DNA of 28,604 bases from positions 1 to 28,604 of the forward strand of contig CAXNAA020000097.1 of assembly GCA_964200075.2 (NCBI GenBank). Direction: 5' to 3'. This document shows, piece after piece, positions 15,210-25,600 of the stretch. How positions within the stretch are numbered: the stretch's first letter is position 1; each line of letters starts with the position of its first letter. The notes under the pieces were generated by a model, which searched no databases, was not told the origin of the DNA, and saw only the letters and a program-made list of their open reading frames with translations. This DNA is from Sphacelaria rigidula. Taxonomy: Eukaryota > Phaeophyceae > Sphacelariales. The translations under genes were made by a program, and so were the position numbers.

Positions 15210-18200
15210 GTCTAGTGTCGCTTTGCATGAATAATGAGTCTCATCGGTTGTTGATCCTAAAATAGATGATATCGCCCACGGAGCATGTATTGTAGCGCAA
15301 CAGCCCACCTCACCCTCAGTGCAGTAGTATCGACCCAGCACTAGCACGTTACCGTGGTCTAGTCACGAACCTCATAGCGCTATCGGTACCGCAAGGAACG
15401 TACGTGTGCTATCAACTTCAACGGCGCTCGGTCTACCTCCGTACCTTTTCAATTGCGTGTTAAAATTCATCTATACCGCCGGTGCCAATTGCTGTACTCG
15501 GTGTGCACATGTACGAAGCATAAAGTGCTGTACTGTACTGTACTGTACTGTACTGTACTGTACTGTACTGTACTGTACTGTACTGTACTGTACTGTACTG
15601 TACAGTGATTGAGTACGTACACCCCAGGCGATTAGTCTGTTCATCCTAAGAGTGTCGTGAAGCAAAGACCCTGCGGTGACTCCAGAGGCACTTTATCGGC
15701 TATTTTTCAGAACATCTCGATGATGCCTCTCTGCTGACAAGAGTTTCGGCGGCGTTCGGGATCATCCGTGTGACCGCCAAGATTTCGAGAAAATTGACGG
15801 TTGAAGAGTTGTCGCCCAGAGGGTGTTATACCCCGTGAGGTCAGCTATTCTACTTTGTGCTGTGCTGTGAGGAACGCGACCCCCAACTCCGCTACACTAC
15901 AGTCGTCGCCTGTACTGCACCGTACTCTTCTATAGTATCGTGCAGTATATATAGTACACTCGAAGTAAAACAAGCAACGCACCTATGAAACATGTTCTCG
16001 AAAGCTCGAGAGCGGGCTGCGCAACCTGAATACGTTCTCGTTGCATGGTCTCTTTTATTTGTCGCACTTTGAACCCCTTCCCTTCCTTGGTATCATTCAG
16101 TAATCTCAAGGAATCAACCCATCTCTACCCGGTACACACCTTGCATTTCAGTCTCGCGGGTTGAGTTATGACTATCAGCACTCCCGCACGTGTCAACTCT
16201 CGCCGAACAAAATCAGTCAACTACAGTCCCACTGGATCATGTAGCGTAGATGGCCGCCGGTCGGCCGTGTAGACGCTAACCGTCGAGACTCACATCCTTC
16301 TTCGGGCGCTCGAAGGGGTTACTCGAATTTCTCGAGTTCCTCAAATTTCAATTTCGCAGATTCTTGCCTAGTAATACCGTAGGAGCCTAACAAGGTTTAT
16401 CATGGTTGAACGAGCGGGCCGGGGTTTTCTTCTCAACATGTTTAACCCTTAGACCGCGAGGTTAGTCTTCTGTTGAATCGGCATCAATTTCAAGTGGAAA
16501 AAAGTTTCCATGATCCAGAAAGACTAATCTCGCCGTCTAAGGGTTAAACGCAAAAATCGATCGAGGTCTACCCCCTTTCCCCAACTCTCGCCCCCTTTCC
16601 TCAACTCTCGACTCCACCAGCTCCCGCTTTGACAGCAGGGGTTCATCATGAGGACAAGCTTGCCGCTGTGGTTTTTTTATGCGTGTTGCTTGTGTACATG
16701 GCAACCTGTGCTCGTCCAACTCAGTTGACTGTCGGAGGGGACTTGACGCTAGTACAACCTCAAGCTATAAAATCAAAGCACCCAACATCGCCCGCACGCG
16801 TCGCCTACATAAGATACACTCCTTTCCAAATCGCCCCGCCGCTCAGGTGTTCAGCAACAGCTCCTATGTGCGTTGAAATCTTTATACTTACATAGCCATA
16901 TGTATTTACCACTATTGACGTGATCGCCACCCCTAGATCATAATATCATTGTCCTCGGACAGCAACGTGGCGCTGATCGTGTCTTACGCATGGACAGTTA
17001 TGACGCACGGCATGTGTTTTGCAACCGTCTTTCCGTGTTGGCATCGTTTCTCCACTAAACATGACTATTTCGACGCCCCCAAATTATTCGGCCAAGTGGC
17101 GGCCACTGACGACTGGGCACTCGAAGGATCAACTCTCAGGCACAAAACTCTAACTTATCACCCTAAATCGATTGTTGTGCACAGGGGGTCAGGACAGTTA
17201 CAAACTCTATTGGCTGGGGCTGACAGGAGTCGAAATTGTCCAAGAAGGGGTGTCATGCTCAAATAGTTCATCACCTGAGGAAATCACGCACTTCACAGCA
17301 TAGCGCAATAGTACAACGGTGCACACCCGCTGCATTTTGCGCTATGGTAGGATACGAATTTCCTACCCCAGTGCGGTCGTTCTCACATGACAAACTCCAC
17401 AAAACCCTGCCCTGTTTTCATCTTCCCATCGTGATCATGAAACTCTGTTCCAGATGGCAAAGAATATGGCAGTCTCGTGGCCGAAAGGCTTGTCAAGCTC
17501 GTGCGCTCGGAGCCACTGGAGACACGAGATGCGCTGCACAGGTGTGTGAAAATAGCGGGGTGTTATCGGGTCCCAGGTACTGTATGGTGTGTCACTTGTT
17601 GTGATATTTGTCCGTCCGTCTGATGGCTTTGTGGGCATGTCGCTAAACGCGGCATGGCTGTCTGAATTTTCAGGATTTCTAAGTGTTTCATAGCACAATC
17701 TATGCACCAAGTGTACCCTACCGCTGGATATCACGCTTGTGTACTGTCCGTGCAGCACGAGGACAGCGGAATATACACAAGTACCACCTCTACGGCACCC
17801 TATTGTCGTGTACTACCATTTCTGTCCCTATACGTCTGGGAATAGTGACACACTCACATAGTCAGACCTCCATCCCCTCTCCTGTTCCTGTCCTACCCTC
17901 GAACCCGTGCGCGACAAAAATGATGTCTTCGACTGAAACGACCTTTTGAAAGGCGACTCGTCGTGGGTGCGGCACCCTATCTTTCTCACACGGCGTGGTA
18001 CGCGCGAGTAGCTGCGGCGTCCTGTTTGGAAAGCTTGGCACGGCTGGAATGCGGTGAGACGACCAGAGAGATCTCGGGAGGAGAAAGGGGCAAAATCGTG
18101 GCCGTGACTGTCAACGTGCTTTTCCGCTGAATTCGTATCCCAGTTATCCCTGGCAGAGCAATACGCCGGCTTGTCACTGACCAAGGCTATATTTCATAAG

Positions 18201-19653
18201 AGACTAGATACCAGCTGATATTCATCCACATTGCATTGCTGCTTCAAAGCGGACTTTTCCCTGAAGTTATTGGGCATCGCGGGTGGATGAAAGGAGTGGT
18301 CATAACCGCCGCGCCTCGGTGGTCTAAATCAAAATGGTACAACTGAAACCTTTTTGTTACGGCGGAAGATTGAGGATCCGAAATGCCGACATTTTCATTT
18401 TCTTTTTTTTTTCTGTGAGAGGTATCCGATTTCCGTCCTTGACAAGGCGAGGGCGTGAGTAGCACAAGAGGGTTTTTTGACGAGAGTCGTCGCGATTTGG
18501 AAGCGTTGGTCATGATCCGATCCGCGATACCAACATATAAGGCTTGTACTGTGTGAGGCATGGGGTTGAAAATCGTGACAGAAAAATATTTGGATAAAAA
18601 AATAGGGGCGGCGGAGAAATGTGAGCACTGTAAGGTCAACCCCACATGCACTCACGATGGTTACCCTATACAGTGATATCCAGAAAAATAGGTAACAATA
18701 CTACACAAACCAGCCGTTACCGTTGATGTCGTATGCCGTCATGTTCCATGTACTATGCAGTTTTGTTCTTCTTTTGTCACATAAATTCGACTCAACGGTC
18801 GACGGAGGAAAAGGATCGCTGAATATTTTTCGCGATAGAAAGTAAGGCGAACACCGCGGAAGGAAGGCGGAGTTCTTACACAAAAAAGAAAACTCCTGTG
18901 TCTGCCTTCCTCCCATGTGACCCCGGCTGATGCGCCCACATGTTCCGAAAGGTGTAGACGGGCGTCCACAACAGATGGAATGATCACACACACATGAATA
19001 CTTTCATCTCCCCTCTCCTTACTCGAGATGAGTCCGTAGCCAAACAAACCCTTATCTCTTCCCCGGTACAAGCCTCACATTTTGGTACCGAGGATTGGAC
19101 CAGCACTACTGCACCACATCCACCCTCGTCAAGTGCATCTACTTTTTTACTCATGTTCTCGCGTTCTCAACGACGAAAATCAGATACTTTTCACAAAAGA
19201 AGGAAAGAAAAAAGTATCTGCCAGCACTCGAACCCGCAATCTTCCGCCCTAACCAGTTTCAGTTGTACCAGTCAGATGTAGTACAGTCGGACGAACCCAC
19301 CGTGAGGCTGGTCAGTTTACAAAGCCGGTGTTTGAGCTCTACAATATACTATTAAAAGTGAATCTGCTCAAAAGTGTGGGAAGTTTGAGTGTAATATCGA
19401 CATGACCCGCTGATTCTCTGCAGTAGTCCTGCGTATTGTTTTTTTTGCGTAAAGCTCTCACACCATTCGGACCCTGCTGTTGTAGAGTGCCTACGATTGC
19501 AACATTACGGCATATATCCACACAGTAAAAAAGGCAGAATGGACCACAAACTACCTTGTTCACCCTCACCTTTTTTGTCTCGGGTATGTGTATCATGTGG
19601 ATAATGACCACGGGTGGATCATGACTCCTGGGGCATCAGTTAAAGTGTGACAG

Positions 19654-19697
<44 letters not shown>

Positions 19698-22600
19698 CTT
19701 CGGTGTGCCGAGTAGACCATCGCTGTCCGTCTCCTCCGGCTAAACAACAGTAACCAGTAGGCCATCGGCTGAGGAGGTCGCACCAGTAAGCACTGCTTCG
19801 TCAAGGCAGCAGCGGTCGCCGGACGAACGTTTAGGGGAAAAGGACCCTATGCTGACCACGGAGGAGAAGCTAGCTCGAGGGTGGGTGTCGCTTGAAGATG
19901 TGAGACTGCAGCAAGTGTTGGGGAGGGGCGTGCTTCTGCTAAGCCGCGGTGTACAGCAGGTGCGCATTTGGCTGCTTGTTTGGGGAGTAGTTGCTGTTGT
20001 GGCTGCCTATGCTGCTCTCTTTGTCGTTGTCGTTGTCGTGGCTGTTGCTGTTGCAATGGATATGGCTACTTATACTGTTGTTTTTGTTGTAGGTGATGAC
20101 GGTTTGCTATTTTTGCGGCCGTGAATGGTATACTAGACCCTCTTTTTCCCGTTGCTGTTCAAGCCATGCTGTTCGAGCGTTGTGTTGGTAACATACATTG
20201 TTTTGCCATATGCACCGGGTGGTGTACGTGACAGACGAGTGTCTTTTGGTTCTGTTCTGTGAGTGGTACTTGCAAACGGTCGGACACACACGTCGCTAAC
20301 TCATTGAGCAACTTCGCAGCCGTTCCCCGGTGGTCTAACTAGTTTATTTGATTGATTGATTGATTGTCGCACTTTAACTGACCCCCCAGGGATCCAGCCG
20401 TGGTAACATGATAGACACACCCAAGACAAAACAAAACCGAAACACTCGCTGAAGAAAAAGAAGAAACTAGTGGTGGTGCTTTTACATCCTAACCCGGCTA
20501 GGACGGAAAGTTCGGGGTCCGAATCGCGGCAGCAGAAGCGTCGTTGAAAACAGGAGGATGAGCGTGGCAGCGAATGTTTTGACGGAAGTCGACTCGGTGG
20601 GAGCGGGGGGGTGTTTGGTCATGATCCAGTCCACGATACCACAAAGTGTCGAGCATGATGTATGCACCGGGTGAGATACGGATCGATTCCTCGAGGCCAC
20701 GGGCGAACTCGTCCCGAGGAAGAGGAGGGGGTTCGAAGTATTTCTCAACAGATGCTCATTTTTTCCCGCACACTGCTCTGACTTCACCAACCCCTCCCCT
20801 CGCGAGACTGTGATTCGAACCCTTGATTCGTCGTTCAACTACTCTTGCTAATCTCGTGCAATACTCGGCCCTTATTCTGCTTGGGGTCTGAAGTATCACC
20901 TAAATATTTTGTTCTTCTTTACTTATTCGTGGACGTCACCTTTTTTTCGCCAAAAACGTCGTAGGATATCGCGATACAGTCGGAGGCGGCTTCTTTGGAT
21001 GTGGACGCGCGTGTGGGTCGGCAGCGCAAACGCCTCCTCAAGTGCCTCGGACTGGCGGGCGGGGGCAGTGGCGATGCTCGTGCTGCTTCTTTATATTCCT
21101 GTTAAGTCTCGTCGTCATTCAGCGTTAAAGAACAGCGGATCATCGACATTAAGGATGGAGCTTTTGATTGAGGATGAGAACCCGGAGGATTAAAATCTTT
21201 GAGTCTACACTAAATATGGTTCCATTCCTTCACCTACTGGTAGCTATTGACAAGTACGACACGTCACACAAATTGCGATTTCGATAACCGAAATATTGGG
21301 GTCCTAGATGAAAGAAATTTTTTGGGGAATTTAGGTGATCCGATCGGATCGCCAAAATTGCCCGAAATCGGTTTTTCACCTAGGACCCCAACATTTCGGT
21401 TATCGAAATCACAATTTGTATGACGTGTCGTACTTGTCAATAGCTACCAGTAGGTGAAGTAATGAAACCATATTTAGTGTGAACACAAAGATTTTAATCC
21501 TCCGGGTTCTCATCCTCAATCAAAAGCTCCATCCTCAATTTCGATGATCGGCTGTTGAAGGGGTAAATCCGCGCTTGTGTGTAGGTGTCAGGGATGTTGG
21601 ACGTGTACCGGGTGGGTAAGATCTCTACCAGACCTGTCCCGTCCTTGTCGTCGGAGCTGAATGAGTTGGGAATTAATGACTTTCATAATCAGCATCCAAA
21701 CGGAGAAATTTTCAGTTGAACTCATTTTTTTTCAGCCTTTTATCGGTTACCATGACTTCTCACGTAGAAACGTTTCGTACCTGAAACTTGAGGATGGAGA
21801 GATATCCGTGCCCGAATACTCTCCGAAGGGAATGTTGAACCTACGATCATATTTGGATGGCTTTCAGGCTAATCGTTCGTCGGGGATCCTACGAGTACAC
21901 ACACAGCCCCAGGTTTAGGCTTTTTGATGTCTTTACTCGATCGAACCAATTCCGATCGTTTTGGTGAATACATTGTCCATGTTTAGTCGCTGTAACATGG
22001 AGCTATCTACTGTGCTACATTCGAAAAATCGTGGTTTTTGGACCAAAATACAGGCAAGAACACCCCTCCCTCCCGAAACAATATTCCAACGTCGCATTGC
22101 CCCAATAGAAGAAATTGAGAAATATCTACTGTGAAATACCTGTTTCTTGCAGTGTCTACCGATTCCAAAACTCTCGAGTGGAAATGCTTTTGCGAAAAAA
22201 TCCGGACCACGCAAATTATCCATCACAGGAGTACGTTAACTTTTACGTATTCTCTTCTCCGAACCGATACTTTTGGCGGTTGGGATCCCTTTGCACGATA
22301 AGCACAATAGGCACGATAGGCCATGCAACGCCGTGGTTCCGTGTATCCAGATGCGTTTCACATTGGAATTGGAAATCATTGGCTGCACGTTCACGCTGTG
22401 GCCCATTCGCCAACAGTCATGTATATGTGGCACGTTGTTGACACCTCATCAAAGAAGCGGGGGCGGACGCTAATTGTTCCAACGGCAGGTCGAGTAGAGT
22501 ATACTCAATTGCGGGGTATTTTGCAAGACCTACTCGAGGTACTCAAGTTAGAGTAGAGGGTCAGGAGTCGTACCCCAAAAAAACTGGAAAGCGATCCCTA

Positions 22601-25600
22601 AAACGCTACCCCCAATTTGTGTACTTCAAGTACGACTTTCACAATACCCCGCAATTGAGTATACTCTACTCGACCTGCCCTTGAATTGTTCATGTGGAAT
22701 CTCCAACTAGCGTCTTGTGGGTGCCTTCCAGGGTTCCACCTGAAAAGTATGCGGTTTGAGCGACGGATCCTCGTCACTTTCGACTTGTTTTCGCGTTTTT
22801 TACTTGACTTGTTGAAAATCTCTTCTTCTGCAGCACTGGGGGACGTGATCGACGATGAGGACCTTGCAGGGCCTCGTAGCACGCACAATGCTGCCGAGAA
22901 AAAATGTGTCGACGACGGTAGCAATTATCCTAACTCCGACGCGAACAAGATGACGCTCAGCGCTCGACAACGTAATCGTCTAGCAAGGCATCGGCGCTCG
23001 ACGGGGTTCGGCTCCGGTGGCGGTGGTACTACGATGTCAAGCGGCGGCAAGCGGCGGCGGCAGGAAGGTACCCCCGGCGGCGCCGATTCCACCGATGGCG
23101 ACAACAGCAAAGAAAGAGGCAGCGGCGGCGGCAGTGGGCTGGGGTCACGCGGAGACTTGGGTGCTGCGGCGTTTTTGGGACCAGGCGGGGGGATTATGGA
23201 AGTGGCTACGGATGCCCGCGGAGCGCTGGTGTCCCTTGCAGCTGACCTTGTAACTCAGGCGAGTTTGCGTTCTGGAGCATGTGTAGAGTGACAGGACAGA
23301 GGCGGACGAAGGGGGGGGGGGCACGTTGCGTGCGGGTGGTTGAAATCTGCGCAAGTATCAACACTACATCCGTGGACGGCGCCAGGAGGGGATGGTGACA
23401 CAAGATATGTTGCTGGTGTAGTGCGGAGTAGTATTTGGTGTGAACGGAAGAGAGTGTCCCGTTTTTTGTGTCTGTAGTGATCCGTATCTGCCTTGCTTCT
23501 GTGTCCACTGTGTCCAGATAAAGTATACAGGTGGAGACGAGAAGAGAATGTCTGCGTGCATACAAACATCACTGTTGAGTCAAAGACGCTGGAGAAGTTA
23601 CGTCAACCTGATATCATTCTTTATCGTGATGCCGGTGTAAGATCGTCGGCTTGGTTCCTTCAACATCCTTCAAAAGCGTCTCTTTACAAAATGCACAATT
23701 CCCATAAGCGGACGATAGCTTTGTGCTGACGATACGACGTGTCATTCCGTTTTAGTGATGACAGACTTTCTTCCTTCTCTATCGTTGTGGCCATTTGATT
23801 GTTTTATTTTTATTTTTCTTGTCTCTCGTGTCCCTTCGTCGGGACTCGCGCGCCGACCTTCGATTCTTTTACGCCGCTGCACTATGCCGCATTATGCAGC
23901 TTTTCCATCCTGTATGGCAGTGTCGGCACGGAGCTGCCTTGGGAGCGTTGTCGATCCTCCGGGCGTGGAATGCACGCCGTCGAAGAGGGGAGCCTGTGCC
24001 CTACGGTGATAGGTGAAAATACTTGGATTTTCGAATAGACAGGAACGAATCATACCTGTTGGTGGGACATGACTTGGCGCACGCGGAGCAGGTTTTTTTG
24101 CTCGCACCGTGTACGTAGGCTTGATGGGTCCCCTGCTTTAACAGGGGAGTTTTTTTCGTTTTTGTTTGGATACGCGTGTGTGTGCATTTGGTATAGTTTC
24201 TTGTGACTATTTCCCCGCAAACAAAACGACGCACGAGGCCTTGGTTAGTTCTCTGCACGGTGTCTTGCACCGCCGTCATTTATCTGCGCTATACAGTAGC
24301 CCATCAGAAAACGCGCGTGCAGCGCGTTGAGTCGGCTCTTCGCTGTGTCTAATAGTCAAGTCTTTCTTGTTGGTCGTTAGCTCTTCTGTCCTGATGATGC
24401 CTCTGGCGTCGGTTTGTACCTGCCTTCGGTGACAGGATGGAAGCGTGGGCTGAAGATGCCGTTGCTCGATGCGTTTGCGTCCTGGCGCTGGACCAATTCG
24501 GGGACTACAGCGGCCGGTGAGAGAGTGTACAGCCTGGTCGCATGAATACGGACGCTCGCGTTCCAGGTAGCATATGATTAAGTTGCATGGATGTTGAACA
24601 TTCCATTTGAGATGCGAAGATCGGCTAGCCAGACTTGCATGTACGTTCAAACGAAAATCCTGCACTCACCAGTAATTGAGTCGGCTGTCTTTTGTTTGTC
24701 TCTCGGTCATTTTGTTGCTCACACTAGGGGGTGGGGGGGGGGGAGGGGGGCGTACTCATTTGTTGCTTGCCTTAGTCGTTTGACCATTGATCACGCATCC
24801 CTTTCGAGACGAAGCGCACTAGGAGGGGGTCATAGTTTTCAAATATCGCAGCGAAATATGACTGCAAAACCACCGGCGTTTTGTGATCAGGGCATTCGCA
24901 GTGTGTGGTTGGAAGCCGTTGCCGTACATTAAATGTTAAAATTTATTTTTCGGAACAAGGAGTCCGCTGATAAACTACTACAATCGAATACCACATTGGC
25001 ATGTACGCTTTGAGTTCTCCACAAAATATCGTTATCCATGAGGAGGTACGAGATAAAGGACTACCTGTCCCTCGGAAGCGTCGTGGTCGGCCCGAGCTCC
25101 CCAATCGTGTATTTCCCAGCCGAACACGGTACCGGGCGACACAACTGGAGATGCGGGAAGAATCGTGGAACTAAAGGGGGGAAATGTCGCAAAGCCTCCT
25201 CAGCGACCATCGAGCAGTGACTATCCCCTCATGGTGTAAGGGATAGGTTACTTCAACGCTTCGCTCGGCCACGAACTCACGTGCTGTTGTTTGATCTACT
25301 CTGTTCCCCCCCGCCTCTTCCCATGCGGCGTTTAGTATGGTCGCTCCTGTCCGAGAAACGGCCGCGCAGCTGCTAGCCGTAGCGGCGCTGCAGCTTCGAC
25401 CGGACAGGCTTGAGCAGACCGCCACGCTATTGTGCGAACTCACCATGGCTGAAGAGTGGCAGGCCAGGCACGGTGGCTTTTGCGGCCTAGAGTCTCTCTG
25501 TGCTGTGGCGATTCGCGGGGATCAGGGTGAAGGAGGTGAGCGACACCACGGGCAGGGGAGGGGTGGGTGGGGGGGGTACTCATGCTCGTGATCTTGCTAA

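Larger units (their letters stand above)
15210..17453 (+). other. BTAF1 intron 1
   Basis: 2.2 kb holding the CTGTA microsatellite (15528-15602), an exon-like open stretch at 15710-15833, and a piggyBac-type MITE (16446-16543). The rest shows nothing I can identify. Confidence 0.55.
18054..19750 (+). other. BTAF1 intron 3, three retroposon-like insertions
   Basis: 1.7 kb containing a tRNA-like repeat (18285-18660), a related inverted copy (about 19040-19300) and a (CAAT)n-tailed retroposon (19570-19697). The last ends only 53 nt before the exon 4 acceptor. Confidence 0.75.
21101..22833 (+). other. BTAF1 intron 5, two DNA-transposon derivatives
   Basis: 1.7 kb containing the 426-bp palindrome (21131-21556), starting 30 nt after the donor, and the hAT-type MITE (22480-22683). 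The 21557-22470 stretch shows nothing I recognise. Confidence 0.75.

Noticed and set aside
15710-15833. Exon-like stretch after TTTTTCAG (contains DASLLTRVSAAFGIIRV) in BTAF1 intron 1
   Set aside because: It could join exon 1 in phase, but it has no good donor that restores phase for exon 2, and direct joining of exons 1 and 2 already gives the family's normal spacing.
20482-20838. 118-codon minus-strand open frame with a hydrophobic C-terminus
   Set aside because: Coincides with tRNA-like repeat copy E; no family recognised.
22686-22833. Extension of the exon 6 open frame upstream from an ATG at 22686
   Set aside because: It starts inside the hAT target duplication and crosses the TTCTTCTGCAG acceptor; similarity to BTAF1 begins only after 22834.
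24130-24157. CCCCTG/CAGGGG hairpin followed by a T run, resembling a bacterial terminator
   Set aside because: It lies in a eukaryotic intron of BTAF1 with no neighbouring gene end; most likely chance.
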